This document shows positions 9,809-18,762 of a DNA stretch of 64,000 bases, one piece after another. The notes under the pieces are model-generated. The model was not told the origin of the DNA and ran no database searches. It saw only the letters and a program-made list of their open reading frames with translations. Each line of letters begins with the position of its first letter. The stretch's first letter is position 1. The DNA is from an uncultured Alphaproteobacteria bacterium. GTDB lineage: Bacteria > Pseudomonadota > Alphaproteobacteria > RF32 > CAG-239. A program made the position numbers and the translations under genes. The DNA is taken from positions 62,001 to 126,000 of the forward strand of contig CAKQDU010000001.1 of assembly GCA_934229625.1 (NCBI GenBank), written 5' to 3'.

Positions 9809-11131
9809 TTGATAGAAATTCAGCAAAATAGGCAGATTAACGCCGCTGTGATTTGTCCCGAAGTTTTTGGCTCGCCGGTCAGCTTGTCGCCTGAAAGCCG
9901 TTTGTCTGAAGCTGAGGGATTGGCTTTAGCCATAAAATTGAATGTAGTCTATAAAGAAAGTCTCAAAATAAAAGAAATAAAACCGTCTGCCTATTTCAGC
10001 AAGGGGTTTTTAGAGCGTCTTACGCCGATTATTACTGAAAAAAATGTAGATTTGCTAATTGTTGATGCGCGGCTAAGTCCAATTCAACAACGCAACTTAG
10101 AACGTGAACTAAAACTTAAAGTTATAGACCGTACTGCATTGATTTTAGAAATTTTTGGCGAACGTGCGCAAACTAGAGAAGGTGCATTGCAAGTTGAATT
10201 GGCGCATCTGACTTATCAGCGCTCGCGATTGGTGCGCAGTTGGACGCACTTGGAAAGACAGCGCGGCGGCGCCGGATTTTTAGGCGGACCTGGAGAAACA
10301 CAAATAGAGCTGGATAGACGTATTATTGATGATAAAATAGTGCGTATAAAAAAAGATTTGGAAAAAGTTAAGCTGACTCGCGGCATTCAGCGCAGCGCCC
10401 GCCGAAAAGTTCCTTATCCTATTGTTGCGCTGGTAGGATATACCAATGCCGGAAAATCAACGCTTTTCAACTATTTATCTGGTAGTTCGGTTATGGCGGC
10501 AAATATGCTTTTTGCCACCCTTGACCCGACTATGCGTAAAATTAGTCTGAACGGGGGACGGGAAATTATTCTGTCCGATACCGTAGGTTTTATTTCGGAT
10601 TTGCCGCACGAATTGGTAATGGCTTTCAGAGCAACTTTGGAAGAAGTTCTAAACGCCGATATAATTTTGCATATCCGGGATGTTTCTAATCCGGACAACC
10701 AAGCGCAATGCGCCGATGTGCTGGATGTTTTGGCGCATTTAGGACTAAAAGAAATTAAAAACGCTGACAATTATATCGAAGTGTTTAACAAGGCGGATTT
10801 ATTGCCTCCGGAAGATTTGTCTCGTTGGCAGACCAAAACTGCAAACAGCGGCAATAAGGTATTGACTTCGGCAATCAGCGGCGAAGGCTGCGGCAGATTA
10901 TTGGAGCTTATTAAACAAAAACTGGCTTGCGGACAGAAAAAATGCCGTATAAAATTGCCGATTGAAAACGGGCGTTTGCAATCATGGCTCTATCAAAACA
11001 GCGATATTCTGAAACTTGAAAATAAAGAAGATAAAAATATATATACTATTTGTATAAGTCCAGAAAATTTAGCTCGTTTTGAAAAAATGGCAGAAACTTG
11101 CTCGGATATCGAAATAAGGAGAAATTTATGA
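9809..11131 (+). CDS. hflX: Ribosome-associated GTPase HflX
   Basis: HflX splits stalled or stress-inactivated ribosomes. Its 440 residues contain the N-terminal HflX subdomain with GGxGFLGGPGETQIELDRR and then a GTPase domain: G1 GYTNAGKST near residue 210, G3 DTVGFI, and G4 NKAD. The start is TTG at 9809, only 3 nt after the hfq stop, with no alternative start that keeps the family N-terminus; a weak start fits translational coupling. The stop overlaps the next ATG (ATGA). Confidence 0.96.
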   Translation: MIEIQQNRQINAAVICPEVFGSPVSLSPESRLSEAEGLALAIKLNVVYKESLKIKEIKPSAYFSKGFLERLTPIITEKNVDLLIVDARLSPIQQRNLERELKLKVIDRTALILEIFGERAQTREGALQVELAHLTYQRSRLVRSWTHLERQRGGAGFLGGPGETQIELDRRIIDDKIVRIKKDLEKVKLTRGIQRSARRKVPYPIVALVGYTNAGKSTLFNYLSGSSVMAANMLFATLDPTMRKISLNGGREIILSDTVGFISDLPHELVMAFRATLEEVLNADIILHIRDVSNPDNQAQCADVLDVLAHLGLKEIKNADNYIEVFNKADLLPPEDLSRWQTKTANSGNKVLTSAISGEGCGRLLELIKQKLACGQKKCRIKLPIENGRLQSWLYQNSDILKLENKEDKNIYTICISPENLARFEKMAETCSDIEIRRNL

Positions 11132-11508
11132 GAAAAATCATTGCTCTGATTGTTTTATTTAATTTTTTAACCTCATGCGCCGCTCAGCCGACATCAGCAC
11201 GTTATGAAGACGAATTGTCCGCGTGGCTGGGGCAGAGTGAAGATGCCTTATTCGCCGAGTGGGGGTATCCTAATACCACATATTCTATTGGTCCGGACGA
11301 TTTTGTGGCAACATATATAAAAGTCTATCACGAGCCGATTGATGATGATACTGAGCCATATGCCGATGATATGACTTATTCGGCAATGCGTGTGCAATCA
11401 TTCGGATTACCAACACCGCAAGGGGTTTATTATTGTAAAACCTCATTCATAATTCGCGGCGGAATTGTTTCTGATTACAACTTTAATGGCGACGACTGCG
11501 TAAGATAG
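11128..11508 (+). CDS. Small predicted lipoprotein
   Basis: This is a 126-residue protein with a lipoprotein signal: MRKIIALIVLFNFLTSC, lipobox LTSC, Cys at about residue 17. The mature part is acidic, contains WLGQSEDALFAEWGYPNTTYSIG, and ends with two Cys residues that could pair. The SmpA/BamE-like look of the WLGxxxxxLxxxWGxP segment is suggestive, but the family is not established. AAGGAGA precedes the start, and the ATG overlaps the hflX stop, so it is the third gene of the hfq operon. Function unknown. Confidence 0.8.
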   Translation: MRKIIALIVLFNFLTSCAAQPTSARYEDELSAWLGQSEDALFAEWGYPNTTYSIGPDDFVATYIKVYHEPIDDDTEPYADDMTYSAMRVQSFGLPTPQGVYYCKTSFIIRGGIVSDYNFNGDDCVR

Positions 11509-11579
11509 CGTTATTTAAGTAATTAAACAGTTTTCCCAAACAGAAATTTCCCAAAATAGAAAAATCTGCCGATAAAATC

Positions 11580-14270
11580 CTAACGAGAACGCCGATTTTT
11601 TAAGACATATTGCATAGAAAGACCGTAATCGTCATCAGCGTCATAGTAATTGCGGCTTTCCGGATGGTCTTTATAGTTTTTCATAATATCGCGTCTGTTT
11701 ACATATATAACTTGTCCGCAAATCGGATTAAAATTGTCATTATCATACACAACCCAAAGCACATTCATTTTAGCTAAATCAGCTCTTGGCATATATCCGC
11801 AGCCATCGGTGAATACTATTTTATTTATTTCTTTCTTGCGAGAGAAAGCGCGTACGGCATTATCTATATTAGTTCCGCCGCCGCCTGAAATATTCAGATT
11901 ATCAATATCTTTGGCTTTTTTAATTTTTTTAAATTCATAAACAACATCATCAAAAAATCCGACTTCCAAATCCGAATCTTTTAATATCGGTTTAATCTGC
12001 CGTAAAAACTCACGGACAAGACCTCCGCTTACAGAACCGCTGACATCAATCATAACCTGAGTTTTTGATTTGCTTTCTTCTTCAATATCTTCAACCCTGG
12101 CCATATAATCATTTGCGGCGCTTGAGCGGCGGTATGACCAACGACTATCTTCTTCTTCTATAGATTTTTTAAGGATTTTACGCCAATCCGCAACCTTATG
12201 TTCGGATTCTCCGACTTCTCCGAAACGCTCGGCAATATTTTTATCAGCCATAGCTTTTTTAAGAGTTTGATATTTATTTTTTTCTATAGAAATACGGCTT
12301 TTTTGTGCAATATCATGTCGTTTTTGTTCATTATCTTTCAGAAAGTTTCTTTCATAATTTTCGTCAGAGCCATCTTGCTGTTTGCTGCCGTATGAGTCGC
12401 TGTCCAATGAATAACTTTTAGCCCCCACGTTATTTTGTTGTTGAGATTTATTGCCTTCACGGTGAAATATTTTCTTAACGTGTTCAATTAAGGTTTTTTT
12501 CTTTTCTTTGTCTTCATATTCCTTAATAACTTCTTTCCAAATATCATGATTGCCGCCTCCGGCATTTGCATTGCCGGCATTTCTTAGATTGCTTTCCGTC
12601 AATATAGAATTATTATCATTTTGCGGAGCTTGGCTTTCTCCGGTAAATTGATTTTTGCTTTGTCCGCTCAGAGATTGAGAACTTTGTCCGCCGGCCTGCT
12701 GATTCGGTGAATGTTCTTTAGTCTGATTATTAGAAGAATATTGCTGATTATCAGAGTTTTGTCGTGTCTGACTCTGTTCATTTTCTACTGATTCTCTGGT
12801 ATTTTTTTCTTCAGCAGACAAATTACCGGATGCAGATTGCCCTAAAGAATTTTCTTGTCCGGATTGCCCTGATTGTCCTGATTGCCCTAAAGAATTTTCT
12901 TGTCCGGATTGCCCTGATTGCTGGTTCTGCTGTCCTTGCTGCGAGCTTCCGCCTTGTTGCTGGTCTTGCTGCCCTTGCTGAGAGCTTCCGCCTTGCTGCT
13001 GGTCTTGTTCTCCTTGCTGAGAGTTACCGCTTTGCTGCTGGTCTTGTTGCCCTTGCTGAGAGCTTTCGCCTTGCTGCTGGTCTTGTTGCCCTTGCTGAGA
13101 GTTTTCGCCTTGCTGCTGGTTTTGCTGTCCTTGCTGAGAGCTACCGCCTTGTTGCTGGTCTTGTTCTCCCTGCTGAGAGCTACCGCCTTGTTGCTGGTTT
13201 TGTTCTCCCTGCTGAGAGCTTCCGCCTTGCTGCTGGTCTTGTTCTCCCTGCTGAGAGCTACCGCCTTGTTGCTGGTTTTGTTCTCCCTGCTGAGAGTTAC
13301 CGCCTTGCTGCTGGTCTTGCTGTCCTTGCTGAGAGCTTCCGCCTTGCTGCTGGTCTTGCTGCCCTTGCTGAGAGCTACCGCCTTGTTGCTGGTCTTGTTC
13401 TCCCTGCTGAGAGCTACCGCCTTGTTGCTGGTTTTGTTCTCCCTGCTGAGAGCTACCGCCTTGTTGCTGGTTTTGTTCTCCCTGCTGCGAGCTACCGCCT
13501 TGCTGCTGGTCTTGCTGCCCTTGCTGAGAGCTTCCTCCTTGTTGCTGACTTTGTTCTCCTTGCTGCGAGCTACCGCCTTGCTGCTGGTCTTGCTGTCCTT
13601 GCTGAGAGTTACCGCCTTGCTGCTGGTTTTGTTCTCCCTGCTGAGAGCTTCCGCCTTGCTGCTGGTTCTGCTGTCCTTGCTGAGAGCTACCGCCTTGCTG
13701 CTGGTCTTGTTCTCCCTGCTGAGAGCTTCCGCCTTGCTGCTGGTCTTGTTCTCCTTGCTGCGAGCTACCGCCTTGTTGCTGGTCTTGTTCTCCTTGCTGA
13801 GAGCTTCCGTCTTGCTGCTGGTCTTGTTTTTTGTTCTCATATTGAGCTAATTTATGTTCCTTGCCGTTTTCTTTTTCTTTCAGCAATAAATCGTACATTT
13901 CATCAGCGGATTTATTCAGCGCCTGTGGAATATTTATATATCCTTGCGGAATATCCAAACCTTCATGCTGTAGAATCTGATTGATAACAGCATCGGTGGC
14001 AACATTCCACAGTTGAAGGTCTCGGTTTTTGCAGCGCATAATGTGATTAAAAGTCACATGCATAACTTCATGCGTAAAAGTGAAAGTTTGCTGGTTTTCA
14101 TTTAATCTGCTAAAAAATTTTGGAGAATAATACACAGTATTTCCGTCAGTAGCGGCAGTCATAATATCATCACTAGCCACAACATTAAGCTTTTCTAAAT
14201 TAACGCCAAGCAGCGGAAATTTGCATAGCACCCTTTCTTTAATGTAATCTATATCGACATTTTCAGACAT
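11580..14270 (-). CDS. Metallopeptidase-like/VWA protein (DUF2201 type) with a long Gln/Gly/Ser repeat
   Basis: The 896-residue protein has three parts. Residues 1-135 form a putative metal-dependent peptidase domain with HEVMH at 67-71 (HExxH) and a following NVATDAVIN segment. Residues from about 155 to 480 are 23 tandem copies of a 13-residue unit (QQGGSSQQGEQDQ with Asp/Asn/Ser and Glu/Gln variants), then more Gln/Ser/Gly-rich linker. The C-terminal 250 residues contain a VWA-like domain with the MIDAS-type DVSGSVSGG and GGGGTNID. It is the last gene of an operon after a MoxR ATPase, the usual partner of VWA proteins. The HExxH could be catalytic or vestigial. The repeat is probably a disordered spacer. 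The substrate is unknown. Confidence 0.85.
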   Translation of the reverse strand: MSENVDIDYIKERVLCKFPLLGVNLEKLNVVASDDIMTAATDGNTVYYSPKFFSRLNENQQTFTFTHEVMHVTFNHIMRCKNRDLQLWNVATDAVINQILQHEGLDIPQGYINIPQALNKSADEMYDLLLKEKENGKEHKLAQYENKKQDQQQDGSSQQGEQDQQQGGSSQQGEQDQQQGGSSQQGEQDQQQGGSSQQGQQNQQQGGSSQQGEQNQQQGGNSQQGQQDQQQGGSSQQGEQSQQQGGSSQQGQQDQQQGGSSQQGEQNQQQGGSSQQGEQNQQQGGSSQQGEQDQQQGGSSQQGQQDQQQGGSSQQGQQDQQQGGNSQQGEQNQQQGGSSQQGEQDQQQGGSSQQGEQNQQQGGSSQQGEQDQQQGGSSQQGQQNQQQGENSQQGQQDQQQGESSQQGQQDQQQSGNSQQGEQDQQQGGSSQQGQQDQQQGGSSQQGQQNQQSGQSGQENSLGQSGQSGQSGQENSLGQSASGNLSAEEKNTRESVENEQSQTRQNSDNQQYSSNNQTKEHSPNQQAGGQSSQSLSGQSKNQFTGESQAPQNDNNSILTESNLRNAGNANAGGGNHDIWKEVIKEYEDKEKKKTLIEHVKKIFHREGNKSQQQNNVGAKSYSLDSDSYGSKQQDGSDENYERNFLKDNEQKRHDIAQKSRISIEKNKYQTLKKAMADKNIAERFGEVGESEHKVADWRKILKKSIEEEDSRWSYRRSSAANDYMARVEDIEEESKSKTQVMIDVSGSVSGGLVREFLRQIKPILKDSDLEVGFFDDVVYEFKKIKKAKDIDNLNISGGGGTNIDNAVRAFSRKKEINKIVFTDGCGYMPRADLAKMNVLWVVYDNDNFNPICGQVIYVNRRDIMKNYKDHPESRNYYDADDDYGLSMQYVLKNRRSR
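12918..13830 (-). repeat. Tandem 39-bp coding repeat, 23 copies
   Basis: Twenty-three direct copies of a 39-bp unit lie in frame inside the DUF2201/VWA gene. Copies differ at only a few positions (gaccag versus aaccag type changes and synonymous third bases), so the array is young or homogenised and its copy number could vary between strains. Being a multiple of three, copy changes keep the frame. The array also keeps other frames free of stops, which creates long false ORFs on both strands. Confidence 0.97.
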
Positions 14271-14273
14271 TTT

Positions 14274-14657
14274 TTATTCAGCTTTCCAAACTAAAGACAA
14301 TTTTTTGATTTTTTCAGAAACAGCATTACAGTTTTTTACCGGCATAATAATTTGCACATTGGTCGGAAGTTTATAGATTCCGGCACGTTTATCTTTTATC
14401 AGACCGATAAACTGCTCTTGCTGTGTCATGGAAATTTCATCAAGATTTTCAATAACCAAATAAGCCTTATCTTTTTTAGCTATCTGGTTCAGCTGAGTTT
14501 GCCATTCAGATTGTACATGCAGTTCGCGTTCGTCAATATCCGCCGGTAAAACCATAAAATTATAAGGCTCAAATTTTATATTGCTGACAATCAGTAACGG
14601 TTGCTGCTGATTGTTAGTCAAAAATTGTTCCAGAAGAAATCTTGATTTTGTAATCAT
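14274..14657 (-). CDS. Small AAA-like protein lacking a P-loop, in the MoxR-VWA operon
   Basis: I do not recognise this 127-residue protein as a named family. Its second half (YLVIENLDEISMTQQEQFIG, then LIKDKRAGIYKLPTNVQIIM) reads like the Walker B to sensor-1 part of an AAA+ ATPase: hydrophobic stretch, acidic pair, a helix with Gln/Phe, a short loop with LP, then a hydrophobic strand. No Walker A motif is present in the first half. It lies 5 nt after the MoxR gene, has AAGGA before its ATG, and is followed 3 nt later by the VWA gene, so it belongs to the same operon. It may be an adaptor or regulatory subunit for the MoxR ring; this is inference. Confidence 0.7.
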   Translation of the reverse strand: MITKSRFLLEQFLTNNQQQPLLIVSNIKFEPYNFMVLPADIDERELHVQSEWQTQLNQIAKKDKAYLVIENLDEISMTQQEQFIGLIKDKRAGIYKLPTNVQIIMPVKNCNAVSEKIKKLSLVWKAE

Positions 14658-14662
14658 ATCTA

Positions 14663-16165
14663 TTATCTTCCTTTATGCGAAGCAGACATTCGGGTAATAC
14701 GCAAAGCTCTTTCGTCATTGTCTTTAGCCCAAAGCGAATCAAACAATTTACAATTTTCCTCTCCCAGATTATTTTTGATAAAATCTCTTATTGTTTTCAT
14801 ATGTTTGTCATCCACATGGCGCAGATTATAAGTCAAAGCAATTCGTGTGCAGCTGTCTTTCGGAATATCACTATTATAATAATCATTATTTATAATGTCT
14901 TCTATCGACAGAGGAGGATTTTTGGCAAAAGCCATAAAAGAAGCTGATATGTTTTTACCAAGTTTGCTTTCCAGCAGTTCGCGGCGGACAACACCTTGAT
15001 TATCATATATGATATCCGAAACTTGTTCCCATCCGCGCGGGTCTATAGCATAGCTTTTCGGGTCTTCTTCATCATATTCAGAATAAAACACATCATTTCC
15101 GTATGTTGCCACAAATGACGACACCAAAGGATGAATATTTTGACGCCCAGGTTCTTCAGGGTGTTTAATGCTTTCTTCGCTGCCCCATTCTACCCAATCA
15201 ATAACGTTAGGTTTCAGATATATATGGCCGCACATACGGCGGAACAACGGTTCCGGCATATTATAGGCTGCTCCGGATTCTTCCTTGCTGTTGCCGGCTA
15301 AAACTACAACAGAATTTGACGGAAGCTGACCTTTGCTTGGACTGATGGATTTTTTCAGGGTAATATGAAAGATAAGACTTTGAGTCGTTGGACGAGCGTT
15401 TGTAACCTCGTCAATAAACAAAACATGCATTTTATCAGGTTCTTGTTCGCATTTTTTGCAAAGTTCGGTGTACCAGTCCGGTGCAACCCAAATGCCATCG
15501 CCGGATGACATGTTTTCGGCTGTTGCTTCAATCATTGTACCGTCTGGATATCGTACTTTTCCGACAATATCTTCAGGCAGCACGCCGTTCCACAGCGGCA
15601 CAGCAGTCAAATCGGGGTCAATTTCTTCTACACGTGCGGTTTTGCCAACACCAGATTGTCCATGCAGCATAAAGCTCATGCCGTTCTGCACATAGAAATC
15701 TATTTGCTCTTTTACGGACATCGGAGTTTCATCCACGGTAACGCCGTATTTTTTACGATGAATGTTTGGGGTTGTTTTAATGTTAAAATTGTTGTCTTCT
15801 TGCGGTTCTTTTTCAGCCGGTTGTTGAGTATAGCCGTTGTCATCTTTATAATTAGCCGTCTGCGATGCAGTCTGTTGTGTTGGAGCTGTCGGATTTTTTT
15901 GCTGTTGATATTTCTGATAGCTTGTCATATAGCTTGGACCAGTTACTGCAGGTTGCGGCTGAACAACTGGTGTTTGCTGTGTTTGAGCTGACGGACTTTG
16001 TTGTTGATGACTTTTGTTTCTTGTCGAGTAGCTGGAAGCTGCTGGGGTTGGCTGAGGATTCGTAGCTTTTTTGGCCGGTGCAACTGATGGTATTCTCTTA
16101 TTATTAAAACCCATTGTAATTTTGTCGACACAATCATTAGTAATTTCTTTAATCAAGTCTACCAT
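14663..16165 (-). CDS. MoxR-type AAA+ ATPase with Pro/Gln-rich N-terminus
   Basis: The 500-residue protein begins with a low-complexity Pro/Gln/Ser/Thr segment (residues 25-125). An AAA+ module follows: Walker A GQSGVGKT at 169-176, Walker B HVLFIDE at about 247-253, a sensor-1 Asn in LAGNSKEES, and an arginine-finger region EPLFRRM. The family remodels proteins together with VWA-domain partners, which fits the gene order moxR, small protein, VWA protein. It is divergent from the orphan-gene cluster across 252 nt of AT-rich sequence. The N-terminal low-complexity tail is unusual for MoxR and matches in character the Gln-rich repeat of the partner. Confidence 0.9.
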   Translation of the reverse strand: MVDLIKEITNDCVDKITMGFNNKRIPSVAPAKKATNPQPTPAASSYSTRNKSHQQQSPSAQTQQTPVVQPQPAVTGPSYMTSYQKYQQQKNPTAPTQQTASQTANYKDDNGYTQQPAEKEPQEDNNFNIKTTPNIHRKKYGVTVDETPMSVKEQIDFYVQNGMSFMLHGQSGVGKTARVEEIDPDLTAVPLWNGVLPEDIVGKVRYPDGTMIEATAENMSSGDGIWVAPDWYTELCKKCEQEPDKMHVLFIDEVTNARPTTQSLIFHITLKKSISPSKGQLPSNSVVVLAGNSKEESGAAYNMPEPLFRRMCGHIYLKPNVIDWVEWGSEESIKHPEEPGRQNIHPLVSSFVATYGNDVFYSEYDEEDPKSYAIDPRGWEQVSDIIYDNQGVVRRELLESKLGKNISASFMAFAKNPPLSIEDIINNDYYNSDIPKDSCTRIALTYNLRHVDDKHMKTIRDFIKNNLGEENCKLFDSLWAKDNDERALRITRMSASHKGR

Positions 16166-16340
16166 TTATTCCTCTGTATTTTTTAGTAATTTTCTCAAAT
16201 ATGTCAAATATTAACAATTTTTGTTTGTTTTGTCAACTATAATTTGTCAAAAATGTATAATAATAAAAATATGAAGGGTATGGCAAAAAACAAATTAAAG
16301 CTGAAAAAAATAATATACGGTGTTTTTTTGTATAAATGTA

Positions 16341-16417
16341 TTGACAAAATAAATATATTTAGTATAAAGTTAATTTTGTATATTTATCTTTATGTTTAAT
16401 TTTTAAATTTTATATTT
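16341..16417 (+). promoter_or_regulatory. Orphan-gene control module A (promoter plus mini-ORF leader)
   Basis: TTGACA at 16341 and TATAAA at 16363 (16-nt spacer). A mini-ORF ATG TTT AAT TTT TAA spans 16392-16406, 26 nt before the main ATG at 16418. There is no Shine-Dalgarno sequence. The same layout recurs at many other genes in this window. Confidence 0.75.
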
Positions 16418-17049
16418 ATGAGTGCTGAGTACTGGAATTATGTCACTAGCGGTTTTGTGCCTTTTCTTACGTTTTGTGTAGCCTGTGGAATGGGTGTCTT
16501 TTCTATCGGATTGGCTGTCTATGTTGTTCTGTATATGTGGAATGGGGGCAGTGAGCCGGAATTTTTCCGCTCAAAGTCTGTTAAGATTAAGTCAGATAAA
16601 TTTGCTGACCCTGCGGAATCCAAGCGAAAAAAAACAGCGACGTCCGGTTGTCAGCATCAAAAGCAAGATGACGAGAAAAGCGCAAGGAACAGGCTGAGTA
16701 TAAAAAACAGCAAGAAAGTTTGCGCAAGCAGCAAGAAGCAGAGCAGAAATGCCAAAAAGACAAAGCTAAGCAAAAGAAAATTGCGTGCGAGGAATATTGG
16801 CGTAAGACTTTGCCGGAATACGGTAAATTCGGCGAGTATAATGATTTGAATGACCCAAAAGGAACAGCTCGCAAAGCTATTGCTATGAAGATTTTGAAGA
16901 TTTCAAACAGCGAATTTACCAGAGCTGAGCTTGTAAAACAATATCGTCAGCTGATAAAAGATTTTTTGCCAAAGAATGACAGACAGATTACCCGCAAAAA
17001 AGAGGTGTTGGAAAAAGCCTGTCATGAATTGCTCAACTGGGCAATTTAG
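16418..17049 (+). pseudogene. Frameshifted membrane protein with J-domain-like C-terminus (family 1)
   Basis: Two overlapping reading frames together encode one family-1 protein. The first (from 16418, MSAEYWNYVT) holds a membrane segment at residues 12-40. The second (ending at 17049 with LLNWAI) holds a Gln/Lys-rich coiled coil and the conserved C-terminal helix pair (MKILKISNSEFTRAELVKQY). The intact paralogue at 46462 starts with MSAEFWNYVT and ends the same way. The frames join at GAGAAAAGCGC near 16676-16681, where one missing A in an A-run restores an Asp-Glu-Lys-Lys-Arg-Lys reading. This is most simply a single-base deletion. A sequencing error or a -1 slip on the A-run cannot be excluded. 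Confidence 0.75.
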
Positions 17050-17070
17050 ACAATAATCTATGTGTTAAAA

Positions 17071-17109
17071 AAAACTGCGGAAGTGTTAAAACTTCTGCAG
17101 TTTTTTTGT
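17071..17109 (+). terminator. Hairpin terminator after the family-1 gene
   Basis: AAAACTGCGGAAGT pairs with ACTTCTGCAGTTTT around a 6-nt loop and is followed by a T run. Variants of this hairpin recur after other orphan genes (20619, 21904). Confidence 0.9.
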
Positions 17110-17138
17110 TTAATTGTCACAAAATTTGTCAAATTTTC

Positions 17139-17219
17139 TTGACTTTGGGTTGGCATAATGCTAAATGTAAAAATTGATTTAGTATTATTTTATGTTTCAT
17201 CAATTTTTTTACATATATT
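17139..17219 (+). promoter_or_regulatory. Orphan-gene control module B
   Basis: TTGACT at 17139 and TAAATG at 17162. The mini-ORF begins with ATG at 17192 (Met-Phe-His-Gln...) and runs through to a TAG at 17225, overlapping the main ATG at 17220 in another frame. The distance from mini-ATG to main ATG is 28 nt. No Shine-Dalgarno sequence. Confidence 0.65.
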
Positions 17220-18707
17220 ATGGATAGTAAGGTTAAGACTTTGAAGAATGTTATTTCTGATTTGCATATTGGAGATAACAAGGCGCAATTTGTTGCAACA
17301 GCAGAGACAGAGCTGGTTCAGACAACGCTTAAAAAGCCGAAGGATGTTATTATAACCGATATTCCATTGGTATATTATAACGAAACGGCAAAAACATTGT
17401 CTGTTGAGGCAGCATTGGATTTGAAACGCAAAGATAAGCTTTTCGGAGTGTATTTTTCTTGCGGTTTGGTGCTGGAATTGAATATAAAATTCAATTCAGA
17501 CGGTTCTTTTGAAAATGCTCTCAAGCGAGTTGCCGAATTAAAGTGCAACGGTGTTTCCGGACGTCTTCCCTCTAAAAATGAACAAATCTATCTGAGTCTT
17601 GTGGCCGAAACCGAAGAGTACGACAGATTTGTTAACACGATTAAGGTTCTGCATAGCAACGGAATTAAAGCTGCTTGCTGGGACGGAAGTTTTTGGTGCT
17701 GTGAGGGCGGAAGCAAAAACAATGGTTTTTGTTTGGAATTGGATTATGAAAAACGCAATTTTAAGCGTAAAGATGAAGAAAACGTAATAGCTTCGCGCTT
17801 TGCTGTGTTTTTTGATTTTGATGACGAACAAAAACAAAAGTTAGCTGACTTGCCGAGGGATAATGATTATCTGGTTAAAACTGAATTAGCTGTGGTGTAT
17901 TTGGATAAAAATACCAATCAGCTCAGTATTACCAAAGGATTGGATTTAGGCAAAAAAGATACCGTTTGGGCATTGCAGCTGAAAACCGGAGAAATCATAG
18001 AGCTTTGCCGTAAGTATCGCTCGTATGAATGTGCGTGGACGCTAGTTAAAAGCTTTGCTTATCACAACTTTAAGGGGATGAATTTTATTTCTGAAAATGA
18101 AATGAATAGCATGCTTACTACAGATATTTCAGCCGTGGAAAGTGATTTTAACAAAACTGTTGAAACGCTATTGCAACACGGAATAAATGCTGATAAGTTT
18201 GGCGGACGCTGTTGGCTAAGTGGTCCTAATAGATATGATGGCTGTGCAAAATATGCCGCGCTAAATCAGTTGGATTTTTGGCTGGGGCAAAGTGATAGTA
18301 TTGACGTTGTTCCGCCGAAGCAGGATGATTTCATTGACCGTATTGTTGTGCAACATGTTAATCATGCTGTTAAAATGCCGTATCCGGTGATTTATAAGTT
18401 TGGTAAGGAGTTGCTGGCCGATGACTATCTGCGTATGGAATATCTTAATAATGTATACGGCGCAATGTTAGCTCCGCGTATGGTTGTTAAGTTGACAGCA
18501 GGTAACGGTATTGGTGATGACATACGCTTTTATGGAAAGGCTGGTTTTAAGTCAGAAATCAAACTAAATGAGATAGATACCGCGGATTATAACAACCGAG
18601 TTGTGCAAATAACCGATGCTTTAGAAAGTAATGGGGTTCATGTGGTTACATTATCAGCAAATAAAAGCGGAAAAAAAATCTCCGGTGGCAATGTTCTGTT
18701 CTTTTAA
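17220..18707 (+). CDS. Orphan protein with two Lcl/DUF1566-like repeats (family 6)
   Basis: This 495-residue, soluble-looking protein has no signal peptide or membrane segment. Two copies of a module are visible, roughly residues 48-175 and 222-345. Each has a strand pattern with a hydrophobic-Tyr motif (VYYNETAKTLSV; VVYLDKNTNQLSI), an LDL..KD turn, a Pro/Glu turn (GRLPSKNEQ; NFISENEMN), and then a helix and Trp-rich end (WDGSFWCCEG; GGRCWLSG). The order resembles DUF1566/Lcl-type C-lectin-fold domains (RLPTKxE..., then YWSS), in degenerate form. One copy of the module forms the orphan gene at 32772. The last 130 residues are different and unassigned. Function unknown; the Lcl resemblance is tentative. 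Confidence 0.8.
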   Translation: MDSKVKTLKNVISDLHIGDNKAQFVATAETELVQTTLKKPKDVIITDIPLVYYNETAKTLSVEAALDLKRKDKLFGVYFSCGLVLELNIKFNSDGSFENALKRVAELKCNGVSGRLPSKNEQIYLSLVAETEEYDRFVNTIKVLHSNGIKAACWDGSFWCCEGGSKNNGFCLELDYEKRNFKRKDEENVIASRFAVFFDFDDEQKQKLADLPRDNDYLVKTELAVVYLDKNTNQLSITKGLDLGKKDTVWALQLKTGEIIELCRKYRSYECAWTLVKSFAYHNFKGMNFISENEMNSMLTTDISAVESDFNKTVETLLQHGINADKFGGRCWLSGPNRYDGCAKYAALNQLDFWLGQSDSIDVVPPKQDDFIDRIVVQHVNHAVKMPYPVIYKFGKELLADDYLRMEYLNNVYGAMLAPRMVVKLTAGNGIGDDIRFYGKAGFKSEIKLNEIDTADYNNRVVQITDALESNGVHVVTLSANKSGKKISGGNVLFF

Positions 18708-18715
18708 CCTTGAAC

Positions 18716-18753
18716 AAAAAAATCTCGCATTATAAAAAATGCGGGATTTTTTT
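18716..18753 (+). terminator. Hairpin terminator after the family-6 gene
   Basis: AAATCTCGCATT and AATGCGGGATTT form a stem with an ATAAAA loop, followed by seven or more T. Confidence 0.9.
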
Positions 18754-18762
18754 ATAAGTGTC

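Noticed and set aside
12918..13830. CRISPR-like direct repeat array
   Set aside because: The repeats are contiguous with no spacers and lie in frame inside a coding gene.
12764..13984. Long open frames on both strands across the repeat (406, 317 and 310 codons)
   Set aside because: They arise from the 39-bp period, which keeps other frames free of stops. Their translations are simple repeats, and the DUF2201/VWA frame has conserved domains on both sides.
17220..18707. Diversity-generating retroelement with an Lcl-type variable protein
   Set aside because: No reverse transcriptase, no template/variable repeat pair, and the modules are degenerate.
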